DNA of 64,000 bases from Subsaxibacter sp. CAU 1640. GTDB lineage: Bacteria; Bacteroidota; Bacteroidia; Flavobacteriales; Flavobacteriaceae. The notes under the pieces are model-generated. The model made no database searches. It was not told where the DNA came from and worked only from the letters and a program-made list of their open reading frames with translations. The position numbers and the translations under genes are program-made. The stretch covers positions 198,653 to 262,652 of the forward strand of contig NZ_JALNMI010000004.1 in the NCBI RefSeq assembly GCF_023156585.1. Reading direction: 5' to 3'. Below are positions 27,253 through 36,941 of the stretch, piece after piece (the first letter of the stretch is position 1; every line of letters starts with the position of its first letter).

Positions 27253-29049
27253 ATGGAAAACAAAACCCTCTACCAACAGCAAGAGCAACAGGCTCAAGAG
27301 AACCAAGCAAAACAATTGGTGAATGCCAGAAAAGAATTCTTAACCAACTCTACATCAGAATCTACTGAAGAAGGTGGTTTTGAATGGTTGAATGAACATA
27401 GCCAGCAATTTTTATCATCAGGATATTTGACTGAAGGTGCGACACCTAAAGGTCGTATTCGTGAGATTGCTGTGCGCGCTGAACAGATTCTTGGAATGCC
27501 AGGCTATGCCGATAAGTTCTTTAACTATATGTCAGAAGGGTTTTATTCATTGGCATCGCCTGTGTGGTCTAACTTTGGTAAAGAGCGTGGTCTGCCTATA
27601 AGCTGTTTTGGGTCGCACATTGATGATGATATGGGGAATATTCTCTATACACAATCAGAAGTTGGGATGATGTCAAAGCTTGGTGGTGGTACTTCTGGGT
27701 ATTTCGGGAAAATCCGTCATAGAGGTGCGCCTGTTAAAAACAATGGTCAAGCTTCTGGTGCCGTGCACATTATGCAATTGTTTGAATCAATGGTGGATGT
27801 GGTTAGCCAAGGTTCTGTGCGTCGTGGTCGCTTCTCTCCTTATTTGCCTATTGAGCATCAAGATATCAAAGAGTTTTTGGAGATTGGTACAGAAGGAAAT
27901 CCAATTCAGCAACTGACACACGGTGTTACCGTGACCAGCAAATGGATGGAAGAAATGATTGAAGGCGATGTTGAAAAGCGTTCGCTTTGGGCAAAGGTGC
28001 TTCAAAGTCGTGGTGAGATGGGCTATCCGTATATATTCTTTACCGACAATGCCAACAATGGTCGTCCTGAAGTATATAAGGATAAAAGTTTGCCTATCCA
28101 CGCCAGCAACCTGTGTACAGAGATTATGTTGCCGTCTAATGATGATTGGTCTTTCGTTTGCGTATTGTCGAGTGTGAACTTATTGCACTATGATAAATGG
28201 AAAAACACGGATGCTGTGGAAACAATGGTATATTTCTTGGATGCCGTGATTACGGAATTCATTGAGAAACTCGAGGCTTACAGAGATTCATCAAATAGAG
28301 ATGATCGTCAGACCTTCCTATTTATGGAGCGTGCTTATAATTTTGCAAAAGACAATCGTGCGCTAGGTCTAGGTGTTTTAGGATGGCACTCTTTGTTGCA
28401 GTCTAAAATGATGTCATTTGATAGCCAAGATGCTTTCAACCTTAACCACGAAATCTTTAAAACGCTTCAAGAGAAATCTTATAAAGCATCATCAGAATTG
28501 GCTGAAAAATTTGGTGAGCCAGCAGTGCTTAAGGGTTATGGCAGACGTAATGCTACCTTAAACGCCATTGCGCCTACCACCTCCTCTGCTTTCATCTTGG
28601 GGCAAGTTTCCCAAGGTATTGAACCTATTTGGTCTAACGTGTATGTAAAAGACATTGCGAAGATCAAGACCACCATAAAGAATCCATTTTTGGAAGCATT
28701 GCTTGAGGATAAAGGTCAGAACACGCCAGAAGTGTGGATAAGCATCAGAGATATGGATGGTTCTGTACAGCACCTAGATTTCTTGACGGATGCTGAAAAG
28801 GATGTGTTCAAAACCTATTCTGAAATAGACCAATTGGATATCATTTACCAAGCGGCAGGACGCCAAGCGTTTATAGACCAAGGACAATCGGTGAACATCA
28901 TTGTGCACCCAGAAATGCCAGTGAAGGATATCAACAACATACACGTTACGGCGTGGAAAATGGGCCTAAAATCACTGTACTACCAGCACAGTATGAACGC
29001 TGCCCAGAAGTTTAAACAGAAAAAAGAGTGCACAAGTTGTGAAGCGTAA
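27253..29049 (+). CDS. nrdA: Class I ribonucleotide reductase, large (catalytic) subunit, no ATP-cone
   Basis: 598 residues. Active-site features are the Cys in PISCFGSH, the NLCTE motif (radical Cys and Glu), SSVNL, and the C-terminal redox pair CTSC four residues from the end (CTSCEA). The Tyr pair for radical transfer lies near the end, before KMGLKSLYYQHSMNAA. The N-terminus runs straight from a Gln-rich leader into the ten-stranded barrel region, so the usual ATP-cone is missing, matching its presence on NrdB. It converts ribonucleoside diphosphates to deoxy forms. A strong terminator follows. Confidence 0.95.
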   Translation: MENKTLYQQQEQQAQENQAKQLVNARKEFLTNSTSESTEEGGFEWLNEHSQQFLSSGYLTEGATPKGRIREIAVRAEQILGMPGYADKFFNYMSEGFYSLASPVWSNFGKERGLPISCFGSHIDDDMGNILYTQSEVGMMSKLGGGTSGYFGKIRHRGAPVKNNGQASGAVHIMQLFESMVDVVSQGSVRRGRFSPYLPIEHQDIKEFLEIGTEGNPIQQLTHGVTVTSKWMEEMIEGDVEKRSLWAKVLQSRGEMGYPYIFFTDNANNGRPEVYKDKSLPIHASNLCTEIMLPSNDDWSFVCVLSSVNLLHYDKWKNTDAVETMVYFLDAVITEFIEKLEAYRDSSNRDDRQTFLFMERAYNFAKDNRALGLGVLGWHSLLQSKMMSFDSQDAFNLNHEIFKTLQEKSYKASSELAEKFGEPAVLKGYGRRNATLNAIAPTTSSAFILGQVSQGIEPIWSNVYVKDIAKIKTTIKNPFLEALLEDKGQNTPEVWISIRDMDGSVQHLDFLTDAEKDVFKTYSEIDQLDIIYQAAGRQAFIDQGQSVNIIVHPEMPVKDINNIHVTAWKMGLKSLYYQHSMNAAQKFKQKKECTSCEA

Positions 29050-29070
29050 GCAAATTGCAACTTGATTGAG

Positions 29071-29106
29071 AACCCCAACGCCCATCCCAAGGCTTTGGGG
29101 TTTTTT
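29071..29106 (+). terminator. Intrinsic terminator of nrdBA
   Basis: Arms AACCCCAA / TTGGGGTT with a 16-base loop and a run of six T directly after the stem, 22 bp downstream of the nrdA stop. Confidence 0.85.
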
Positions 29107-29454
29107 AATTTTTATGTTGAAGTAATACAAACAAAAAAAACACCTCCTACAAATAAGAAGTGGTTTTCTCTGAATATCAACACTACTTGTCCGAAAGCCT
29201 GATCAGTCCTACTCTCCAAAAAGTTAAAGTAAAAGCTAAACGTTGCCAACACGATTATAAGCAGTTTCTTCTTCTTACCTACTTCAGAAAGCGAGGTGGC
29301 TAAACCACACCTGATTCTATTTAAATCTTATTTATTATCTTTCACATATGGCTATACAATCTAAACATAACGTTGATTGCAACAATTCTTTACATTTTAA
29401 TAAGGCATCAAACTTTAAAAAAAACTGACAACTTATCAACTAAAAGACACAACC
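29107..29454 (+). other. Intergenic region, possible decayed cassette element
   Basis: No gene seen. At 29244-29263 TGCCAACACGATTATAAGC resembles the left end of cassette element E, and at about 29364-29385 CTATACAATC...AACGTTGATTGC weakly resembles a right arm. An imperfect AGGTGG / CCACACCT hairpin lies between. If real, this is an old, mutated copy of the element family, but the matches are partial. Confidence 0.3.
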
Positions 29455-30114
29455 ATGAAATTGAATTTAAATGGAAAAAATACACTGCATAAGTTCTTGG
29501 TCATTCCGATCATATCATACGCCCTAATATTTATTTCTTGTAACGAAACCCCTAAAACAAAAGAAAATAAAGAAAGTGAACTAATCATGAAAATCAATGC
29601 TGTTCAAGAACAGGTGATGGCACAAGGAAATGTAACTACTGAAGAAGAGCAGGCACTGTTAAGCTTATGTAGCATTGTTTCACAAAAGGATGGTTTAGCT
29701 AACTATAGTCCAGAGAACAGAATGGTATTGAAAGATGTGGAAAGAGCCCCTATATATGAGGGTTGTGAAGATCTTTCCGCAGAACAAACGCAAGAATGTT
29801 TCAGTCATAAAGTATCAACATTTATACATAAAGAATTTAACTTGGATGTAGCTAAAGAGTTAAATCTATCAGAACCAAAGCAAGTAGACGCTTTTTTTAT
29901 CATCAATGAAAACGGAAATGTTACTGGCCTAAAAGTCAGAGATGCAGATGTCTCAATACAGGCTGAGATATTGAGGGTATTAAGAAAAATTCCTGCTATG
30001 AAACCTGCAATGCACAATGGTAAAAATGTAGCTGTACTGTGCTCGATTATCGTAACGTATGGCAATGACATAAAAATAGAGAATGTATATATTCCCGAAT
30101 TACCAACTGATTAA
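29455..30114 (+). CDS. Lipoprotein with TonB-C-terminal-like domain
   Basis: 219 residues. A signal peptide ending FISC (lipobox near residue 29) is followed by a charged helical linker. The C-terminal domain (about 105-210) has the flavobacterial TonB_C pattern: APIYEGCE, FIHKEFN, VDAFFIINENGNVTGLKVRDADVSIQAEILRVLRKIPAMKPAMHNGK and VLCSIIVTYG. True TonB proteins span the inner membrane and need a Pro-rich linker; here there is a lipid anchor instead. It may be a decoy or adaptor with a borrowed domain rather than an energy transducer. Confidence 0.75.
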   Translation: MKLNLNGKNTLHKFLVIPIISYALIFISCNETPKTKENKESELIMKINAVQEQVMAQGNVTTEEEQALLSLCSIVSQKDGLANYSPENRMVLKDVERAPIYEGCEDLSAEQTQECFSHKVSTFIHKEFNLDVAKELNLSEPKQVDAFFIINENGNVTGLKVRDADVSIQAEILRVLRKIPAMKPAMHNGKNVAVLCSIIVTYGNDIKIENVYIPELPTD

Positions 30115-30302
30115 GCATAAAAATTTTAGTGCATTAGCTTACAACAGTCATATTTCGATATCAATTGTGCTTAATTTCCATTGAGCAAGCAGAAACATGA
30201 CCTTCTCCATAATTATCTAATAATTTTATATTTTTAGATTCATGCAACCAGAATCTTTCAGATTCTAATTGAATATGTTCTCTATAAAACACTATTTATA
30301 AT

Positions 30303-30833
30303 ATGAAAATAATAAACCTCCTAGTGATTTTCATTGTTATTTGCGGCTGTGCACCCCATAATTCTAAAACGATTGATAACTATGAGATATCAAATTCTGT
30401 TACTTTAAAATTAACTCCATTTGATTCTCTACAAGTAAACGAATTGAGATTCAGACCTAAATTTGATTCTGATGACTTACAAAAATTTATGTTCAACAAA
30501 TATGGCGCATGGAATCACTCCATACAGTCTGATAGAAAAGAGAATATTTTAGTTTGGGAGAATGTAAAGCTATTGGATGATAATGAAGAGTTATTCACTA
30601 TAGCGGTTGGTGGAGATCACGAGAGGTTTAAAACAATTAAAATCAATGATCATCAAAATTATGGTCAAATATTTTATTGTTCCGCAATAGTTTTAGATTC
30701 TAAAGGTTTCGATTGCTTCAAACCATCTTCTTATTTAAAGAATAAGCTTGCTACATATTTAATTATGGGAGCTAAATCTGTAAATAAAACTAATGTTCAA
30801 TTTGAAAAAGAAAAAGAGAAGGTAAAAAAATAA
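30303..30833 (+). CDS. Hypothetical lipoprotein
   Basis: 176 residues with a short signal peptide and the lipobox VICGC. The mature domain (RFRPKFDSDDLQKFMFNKYGAWNHSI, ILVWENVKLL, GGDHERFKTIKINDHQNYGQIFYCSAIVLDSKG) matches nothing I recognise. The tail is a run of Lys and Glu. It is very AT-rich, and no neighbour links it to a pathway. Confidence 0.6.
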   Translation: MKIINLLVIFIVICGCAPHNSKTIDNYEISNSVTLKLTPFDSLQVNELRFRPKFDSDDLQKFMFNKYGAWNHSIQSDRKENILVWENVKLLDDNEELFTIAVGGDHERFKTIKINDHQNYGQIFYCSAIVLDSKGFDCFKPSSYLKNKLATYLIMGAKSVNKTNVQFEKEKEKVKK

Positions 30834-30847
30834 AATTAAACAAGCTC

Positions 30848-30873
30848 GAGCACAGATTTTTCAATCCGTGCTC
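30848..30873 (+). terminator. Hairpin after the hypothetical lipoprotein gene
   Basis: Arms GAGCACAGATT / AATCCGTGCTC (one G-U pair) with a 4-base loop. There is no T-tract on either side, so it may be a mRNA-stabilising hairpin rather than a terminator. Confidence 0.45.
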
Positions 30874-30936
30874 ACAATATCAACCTAAAAAGCCAAATTT
30901 TATTTTGCATGTTCAATTTTTTATAGAGTAATGCAA

Positions 30937-31590
30937 TTACCACACCATCGAATAAAACTCTAAATACCCTAAATAACTCAATGTCAAAAACACGGTATCA
31001 ATTAGCCCATGCACAATAATATTGATCCATATATTTTTAAATCGATAAAAGATATATCCAAAGAATAGCCCAAACAGGAAAGTCATGGTCAAACCTGCCA
31101 AACCTTGATAAAGATGCGGAATGGAAAACAATACGGCAGAAATCGGTATAAAAACCCAATGTCTTCTATTGAAAATATCGCGCAATTTAGCAAAAGCAAA
31201 AGCTCGAAACAGCAGCTCCTCGCCCACTGCAGCACTTATCCACATCTTCAATAACCATGAAAAATAAACAGCGGTATCTCCTTCTATAAATCGAAAAGCT
31301 GTATAATCAGCCGGTTCATTGAAAATTTTGTTCACCAATGGCTGAAAGACAAAGTCCATTGAAAGTTCTAATACAAGGTAGCTCAACAATATTATTTTCA
31401 GTGCTTTTGAATCAAGCTTTCGAAATCTTAAAGGTTTTAAGCTTCGCTTGGTATACCAGGTAACAGCAAGTATATACATGATGATAACACAAAATGTATA
31501 GGGAAATTTGGTCACAGGATTGTAGACCAATAATAAGCCAATGAGCAACAGCAAAAGGCTTAAAAACCGTTGGCCAGGTCGTAGTGCCAT
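30937..31590 (-). CDS. CPBP-family intramembrane metalloprotease
   Basis: 217 residues from the ATG at 31590; the frame extends to a TTG at 31620, which I think is promoter sequence. The CPBP (CAAX prenyl protease / bacteriocin-processing) motifs are visible: AVGEELLFRAF (Glu-Glu and Arg), FSIPHLYQG (His), and NIIVHGLIDTVF (His, with Asp in place of Asn). Six to seven membrane helices are predicted by eye. Bacterial members process peptides or confer bacteriocin immunity. No peptide partner is adjacent. Confidence 0.85.
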   Translation of the reverse strand: MALRPGQRFLSLLLLLIGLLLVYNPVTKFPYTFCVIIMYILAVTWYTKRSLKPLRFRKLDSKALKIILLSYLVLELSMDFVFQPLVNKIFNEPADYTAFRFIEGDTAVYFSWLLKMWISAAVGEELLFRAFAFAKLRDIFNRRHWVFIPISAVLFSIPHLYQGLAGLTMTFLFGLFFGYIFYRFKNIWINIIVHGLIDTVFLTLSYLGYLEFYSMVW

Positions 31591-31725
31591 AGATTTTCTT
31601 TTTTTACTAAATGTAGTCAATTAATCAATAGAATGATTCAAGTGGCATTCAATAAAATTCGCCTTCCCAATGCATTGTAACACCTGCACTTCTCAATCGT
31701 CTTAAAAACATCAAAAACTGCAATC

Positions 31726-32685
31726 ATGAAACGTATTATAATTCTGTTGATCATCAGCTACAGCACTAGTTTTTTAGCACAAGAAACAACACGTTCTACC
31801 TCAAAGGACAGCCTTCTCATCATCGACCAAGATCCAGATAAAGGCTTCTATAGTAATTATCTGTTGTTCATCCCAAAAGGCACACCGCAACATCAAACCA
31901 GCTACTTATTGGTAGAGCCCAACAATACTGGAAAAACTTCCGACACCCTCGAAGTGCATACCGCTTACGCCATAGATTTAGCATCGGTTAATTCCATTGG
32001 CAACAATATTGCGTCCATGCTCAAAATTCCCTTGCTTGTCCCCATCTTTCCCAGGCCAGATGCGCAACCCCTACTCTACACGCATGCCTTGGACAGAGAC
32101 GTCATGCTAGAGCAAACTCCCATTTACAAACGCTTGGATTTACAACTGCTCGCCATGATAGACGATGCCAGAACTATTTTAAAGGGTATGCACATTTCCA
32201 CGCACGACCAATTGTTTATGAATGGTTTTTCGGCATCGGCTACATTCATCAATAGATTTTCCTTTATACATCCAGAAACAATCAAGGCCATGGCAATGGG
32301 TGGTTTTAATGGCGAACTCATGCTTCCTCAAAACAAAATAGACAGTGCCGAATTGAACTATCCTCTTGGCATAAATGACTTTGAGGAATTATTGAATAAA
32401 AAATTTGATAAAGAGCAGTACCAAAATATCGCACAATACATTTATATGGGTGCACTAGATGATAATGATGCCGTGCAGTATGATGATGCCTATAGTGATA
32501 GCGAGCGGCACCTCATCAACAAACACATAGGTAGCAACGTCCAGGAGAGATATGGCCATTGTCAAACACTATATATCGAAAACGGCATCACAGCTATTTT
32601 TAAAACTTTTGACAATGTGGGCCATTGGACCACTTCAGAAATGAATCTAGCAACCATAAACTTCTTTTTAAAGCAGATGGAGTAA
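31726..32685 (+). CDS. Exported alpha/beta-hydrolase-fold protein
   Basis: 319 residues. The signal peptide ends near FLAQ (residue 19). The nucleophile elbow is GFSAS (residues 167-171, Ser169) in MNGFSASATFINRF. A possible acid lies in YMGALDDNDAV and the likely catalytic His in FDNVGHWTTSE. It is a putative esterase or peptidase, and the substrate is not deducible. It is followed by a small membrane-protein gene about 95 bp downstream. Confidence 0.75.
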   Translation: MKRIIILLIISYSTSFLAQETTRSTSKDSLLIIDQDPDKGFYSNYLLFIPKGTPQHQTSYLLVEPNNTGKTSDTLEVHTAYAIDLASVNSIGNNIASMLKIPLLVPIFPRPDAQPLLYTHALDRDVMLEQTPIYKRLDLQLLAMIDDARTILKGMHISTHDQLFMNGFSASATFINRFSFIHPETIKAMAMGGFNGELMLPQNKIDSAELNYPLGINDFEELLNKKFDKEQYQNIAQYIYMGALDDNDAVQYDDAYSDSERHLINKHIGSNVQERYGHCQTLYIENGITAIFKTFDNVGHWTTSEMNLATINFFLKQME

Positions 32686-32780
32686 TCACTAAAAGCCTAC
32701 ACATTCAGGCAAACAGAAGCAGTTTTAAGGTTTTCCATAAAGTATTCATTAACTTTAAGTTTGAAAACAGCTTCATTAGC

Positions 32781-33011
32781 ATGATACAATTAATCACTTA
32801 TTTCGGAGCCATCGGCCCAATTCAAATTCTCATCGGCGGCATTCTCTATTTAATCTTCACTATATCGGCATTGGTATTGGCACTTAAAAATGAAACTTCC
32901 GTGAGGGTGTTTTTATGGATACTAATGATTCTTTTTTTACCTTTCTTCGGAAGTTTGATTTATTTAATGAAGCGTTTTATAAATAAAAAGAAAGCGTCAA
33001 ACACCGCATAA
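32781..33011 (+). CDS. Small membrane protein, PLDc_N-like (cardiolipin synthase N-terminal domain)
   Basis: 76 residues from the ATG at 32781; the longer in-frame extension upstream overlaps the hydrolase gene in another frame and was rejected. Two membrane helices (IGPIQILIGGILYLIFTISALVLAL and RVFLWILMILFLPFFGSLIYLMKRF) with the PxxGSLIYL turn are typical of the PLDc_N domain found alone in Bacteroidota. Its function as a separate protein is unknown. Confidence 0.75.
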   Translation: MIQLITYFGAIGPIQILIGGILYLIFTISALVLALKNETSVRVFLWILMILFLPFFGSLIYLMKRFINKKKASNTA

Positions 33012-33281
33012 TCATCACGCAATCGTTGATGTTTTCCACCAACATTCAAAAGGTTTACAATAACAACCCAAAACATTTGCCAAGGCATTTACACAGTTTT
33101 TTGGACAGTCTCTAAAAAACCCTTTCGTCAAGTCTGAATTAGTTCCCGCCAACTCTGAATTAGCTCTCGCACCCTCTAATTGCAAAGACAGTTGGTCATC
33201 GGTCACCCGTCACCCGTCTTCAACACACATTTTCCCAAACGTCCTCTAAAACTCCCTCATAAATCGTAACTTGCAGCCGCT

Positions 33282-34055
33282 ATGAAACACCTCTCCCAAA
33301 CAGACCTTAAAGACTTCCTAGACCAAAAGGTAGAACAATATAACAACACCAAGTTCATTGAGTCCGACCCTATCCAAATTCCACATCTATTCTCTAAAAA
33401 GGAAGATATAGAGATCGCGGGCTTTTTGACGGCAACCATCGCTTGGGGCAACAGAAAAAGCATTATCAACAATGCACACCGAATGATGAGTCTATTGGAC
33501 CATAGTCCACACAATTTCATACTTAATCATGAAGAATCAGACCTGGAGAAAATTCTACCGTTTGTTCACCGTACTTTTAGCGGTATCGATATGGTTCAAT
33601 TTGTCCAGAGCTTGCAACATATTTACAAGAATCATGGTGGCATAGAAGCGGTTTTTCACAAACATTCTGAAGAACACTCAACGCAAAACGCCATTCATCA
33701 ATTTAAAAAGGTTTTCTTTGAAGTTGAGCATTTGCAACGTACCCAAAAGCACATCAGCGACCCTTTGAAAAACTCTGCGGCAAAACGTATCAATATGTTT
33801 TTGCGTTGGATGGTTCGCACAGATGCCAGCGGTGTCGACTTTGGGATCTGGAACAGCCTCTCCCCTTCTCAACTTTCGTGTCCACTAGATGTACACTCTG
33901 GCAACGTCGCACGAAAACTCGGTCTTCTTCACAGGAAACAAAACGATGCCAAAGCCTTACAGGAACTCGATACGGCGTTGCGACATCTCGACCCAAAAGA
34001 TCCTGTGAAGTATGACTTCGCACTCTTTGGACTTGGAGTTTTTGAGAATTTTTGA
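33282..34055 (+). CDS. TIGR02757 family protein (DUF2400)
   Basis: 257 residues, matching the family from MKHLSQTDLKDFLDQKVEQYN through ATIAWGNRKSIINNAHRMM, FMLRW-like MFLRWMVRTDASGVDFGIW, and the C-terminal DPVKYDFALFGLGV. The SxxxxPLDVHSGNVARKLGLL segment suggests a DNA-glycosylase-like helical fold, but the function is unassigned. A 270-bp non-coding stretch precedes it. The next gene begins 14 bp after its stop. Confidence 0.85.
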   Translation: MKHLSQTDLKDFLDQKVEQYNNTKFIESDPIQIPHLFSKKEDIEIAGFLTATIAWGNRKSIINNAHRMMSLLDHSPHNFILNHEESDLEKILPFVHRTFSGIDMVQFVQSLQHIYKNHGGIEAVFHKHSEEHSTQNAIHQFKKVFFEVEHLQRTQKHISDPLKNSAAKRINMFLRWMVRTDASGVDFGIWNSLSPSQLSCPLDVHSGNVARKLGLLHRKQNDAKALQELDTALRHLDPKDPVKYDFALFGLGVFENF

Positions 34056-34068
34056 TTATATTCCCGAT

Positions 34069-34686
34069 ATGAAAGTGTTGTTATTGATCCTAATTTTCGT
34101 ATCAAGCATAAGTCTCTATTCCCAAAAGGAAAAAGACAGTCTGTTAAAACGTGATTTGAATAAGGTATTACAGACCTTGGAATTCATGGCTGAACTTGAG
34201 ATATACAAACCTAAAATTGATAAGAGTCAATCCTTCGAAGACTATTTTGACATGAATATCTCAAAGGACATTGATTCTCTCAAACTTAAGATTATAAATT
34301 TCTTGGAATTAAAAAAACCGCTGTCAGAATATACTCATCAAAGATATTATGAAATAGTATATGATAGAATTATGGTAGAATTTATTAATCTGATAGAAAA
34401 TTACGGATATCCATCCTTCGGAAGAATAAATAGGTTTAAAACCACTCACCAGTTTAAAAATCCCATCAAGTTTATTCAACTAGCAAAACCCCACATGGCC
34501 AGAAAACTACTAAAGATAGCAAAAACTGAACTATCTTTAGGAAACATGTCACAATTATCTTATGATTTAATAAGCTGGAAGGTGGATGGGGTTTTTGACC
34601 AACGTCTCTTGACAGATCCAAGAATTAAACAGCTTCCCAAAGACAGTATCAAAGATTTTGAAGTCGTTTGGCCCAAATCAGATTGA
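34069..34686 (+). CDS. Exported hypothetical protein
   Basis: 205 residues starting MKVLLLILIFVSSISLYSQ, a clear signal peptide. The mature part is helical and charged, with pairs like KRDLNKVLQTLEFMAELEIYKPK, and a conserved-looking RYYEIVYDRIMVEF. No family recognised. It starts 14 bp after the TIGR02757 gene, so it is probably cotranscribed. Confidence 0.65.
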   Translation: MKVLLLILIFVSSISLYSQKEKDSLLKRDLNKVLQTLEFMAELEIYKPKIDKSQSFEDYFDMNISKDIDSLKLKIINFLELKKPLSEYTHQRYYEIVYDRIMVEFINLIENYGYPSFGRINRFKTTHQFKNPIKFIQLAKPHMARKLLKIAKTELSLGNMSQLSYDLISWKVDGVFDQRLLTDPRIKQLPKDSIKDFEVVWPKSD

Positions 34687-34901
34687 TCTTATCCAATATT
34701 GCTCGTTTATTTATATATCCTCTAAATGTTGAAATTTCCTTAATGATGGGTACTGAAGTGAATATAAAGGCATTCTTTCAAACAACTCCTTTATTTAAGA
34801 TTGGACATTTCAGTATCTGAAACAGTAGATTTCATAGCTTTTATGAAAAAAAAGAAAAAAGACACTTTGCCTAAAAGTAATATTGATTAGTAAATTTAAA
34901 C

Positions 34902-34934
34902 AAAAAAGCCTGAAAACAACTTTCAGGCTTTTTT
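34902..34934 (+). terminator. Bidirectional terminator before the M61 peptidase gene
   Basis: Perfect 14-bp arms AAAAAAGCCTGAAA / TTTCAGGCTTTTTT with a 5-base loop. It separates the plus-strand exported protein gene from the convergent M61 peptidase gene and serves both. Confidence 0.9.
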
Positions 34935-34952
34935 ATCATTTCATTCTTAAGA

Positions 34953-36842
34953 TTATCCTTTCAACCACGCCTTGCGCAATGCAATCTGCGCTGCGGTGGC
35001 ATTCTCGTCTTCCATCAAAGTCTTTTTGTTGGTGTACGCTTGTGCTAACTTGCCTTTAAACACGACTTCTTTGCCATCGCGCTCTACCTTCACTTCAAAG
35101 TCTTGTCCTGGTTGCCACTGGTACATGCTACCAAGCAACAATTGGGCTTTTTCAATAGTAAATTCGGTACCATTGATTTCTTTTACAATATCACCTGGCA
35201 TCACACCTTGTTCTGCCCAGAAGCTATTGTCTTTCACACCTTCAGAAAAGAAAATGTGGGTTTGCTCTTCATTGGCATCAAAGATAAAACCAGCAGAATT
35301 TTGAATATAATTGGTTTCTACTTCGCTGTTACTCATGGTCAATCCCACTTTTTTGAAGAAGTCTTCATAATTGATGGGGGTTGTCCCTACCACATGGGTC
35401 TGCAAAAAGGCGCCCACAGATGGGTATGTCATTTTTGTAATCTCTGCGATGATGGAATCATCATCAAACGGTTTGTCCACGCCATACTTGTTAGACAATT
35501 CTTTCATCAACGATAACATGCTACGCTGTCCATTGCTCTCTTCACGCATCAAGATGTCGATGCACATCCCTATCAATGCACCTTTTGAGTAAACATTGAT
35601 GTAATTCTTTGAATATGGTTCATCCATGATGTTTTCGCTCATCACTGTAAAACTCATCTCATCATCAAAATAATGAGATATGTTGATTTTACTCATGATT
35701 TCGGCATAAAACTCATCATTGGTTGCCAAACCTTCATAGACTTGGAAGTGTTGTGCGAAATACTCGGTAACACCTTCATACATCCACAAATGCTTGGAAA
35801 ACGTCGGGTTGATGTAGTCAAAATAATGAATGTCTTCAGAATGCACCGAAAGCGGTGTGACAATATGAAAGAACTCGTGGGCCACGACATCAATCATAGA
35901 TTTGGCCAATTGTTCTTTAGAAGATTGCTCTCTCAATACAACAGTAGTCGATTTGTGATGTTCCAAGGCTCCGAAACCTTTAGGTGATCCTTCTCCGCCA
36001 GCAGCCAAATACAAAAAGATGTCATAACGTGGTGTAGAGTTGATGTCACCCAAATATTTCTTTTGAGCTTCCATCATCTTATACACTGTTTCCTTTAAGC
36101 TTGCAGCCGAATGTACTTTATTTGGAGAATATACACTCAATACAATCTTTATGTCTCCTACCAAGAACTCTTCGATGTCTAACTTACCGTACATCATAGG
36201 ATTATCCATGATGTCAAAATAACGAGGTGCGTAATAGCTGTTAGTAATGGCAGCACCATCAGGACTAGATTTCACACCTGTTGATTGCAACGCAGAACTA
36301 TGCTTAAAGGTAGCTGGCGCAGTAACGTCCAATGAATATTCTGCATTCTTTAAATTGTCAAAATAGCCGAGATATCCATATAAATTCAACACATAGTTAT
36401 TTGGTTCTATATTGGTACCTGCAGGAGAGAATGGCATCTCACCTCCTATGCCGCCTACCACTTCTTGGTCATAGGTATCATTAACATAATAAGTAATTTT
36501 ATCCAATTCTTTGGCATTGGCAATTACCCAAGTATTTTGATCAGGATGTGTAACCGTCAATTCGTTGCCGTTATAATCAATTGCTTTAAAATTATCTATA
36601 AAACGGCCATAATCACCCAATGCATAGGTGCCAGGAACCACAGATGGCATATAATACGTTACTGTTTCTTCAACAAAACGACCTGGATTAATAACTACAG
36701 GCAATTTATCATTAGAAACTTTAGTAATATCGATTGAAGTGACGATTGGATTGGAGGTCGCCAAGTCATTCTTCACTTTTGAAGCCGAGCCACAACCGAG
36801 CATTAAGGCTCCCATAAAGGCAATACTTAATATTTTTTTCAT
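34953..36842 (-). CDS. M61-family metallopeptidase lipoprotein with C-terminal PDZ domain
   Basis: 629 residues from the Met at 36842, which starts a lipoprotein signal (MKKILSIAFMGALMLGC). The zinc motif is HEFFH in VVAHEFFHIVTPLSVHS, with the third ligand Glu in WMYEGVTEYFAQ. An N-terminal beta domain precedes the catalytic region, and a PDZ-like segment (GVMPGDIVKEINGTEF) follows it. M61 enzymes are glycyl aminopeptidases; here the lipid anchor places it in the cell envelope. A -7 box TAGTTTTG lies at 36874-36881, about 35 bp upstream. Confidence 0.9.
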   Translation of the reverse strand: MKKILSIAFMGALMLGCGSASKVKNDLATSNPIVTSIDITKVSNDKLPVVINPGRFVEETVTYYMPSVVPGTYALGDYGRFIDNFKAIDYNGNELTVTHPDQNTWVIANAKELDKITYYVNDTYDQEVVGGIGGEMPFSPAGTNIEPNNYVLNLYGYLGYFDNLKNAEYSLDVTAPATFKHSSALQSTGVKSSPDGAAITNSYYAPRYFDIMDNPMMYGKLDIEEFLVGDIKIVLSVYSPNKVHSAASLKETVYKMMEAQKKYLGDINSTPRYDIFLYLAAGGEGSPKGFGALEHHKSTTVVLREQSSKEQLAKSMIDVVAHEFFHIVTPLSVHSEDIHYFDYINPTFSKHLWMYEGVTEYFAQHFQVYEGLATNDEFYAEIMSKINISHYFDDEMSFTVMSENIMDEPYSKNYINVYSKGALIGMCIDILMREESNGQRSMLSLMKELSNKYGVDKPFDDDSIIAEITKMTYPSVGAFLQTHVVGTTPINYEDFFKKVGLTMSNSEVETNYIQNSAGFIFDANEEQTHIFFSEGVKDNSFWAEQGVMPGDIVKEINGTEFTIEKAQLLLGSMYQWQPGQDFEVKVERDGKEVVFKGKLAQAYTNKKTLMEDENATAAQIALRKAWLKG

Positions 36843-36941
36843 TTCTTTGAATTTGATTTTTGAGTAAGTCACGCAAAACTACAATCTGTTACACTCTAAA
36901 TAGTGAACATTTTGTTAAAACTTGCTATTAAACTTAATACG

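Noticed and set aside
33133..33163. Two 10-bp repeats TCTGAATTAG with a 21-bp period
   Set aside because: Only two exact copies plus a partial third in a gene-free stretch; too little to call a feature.
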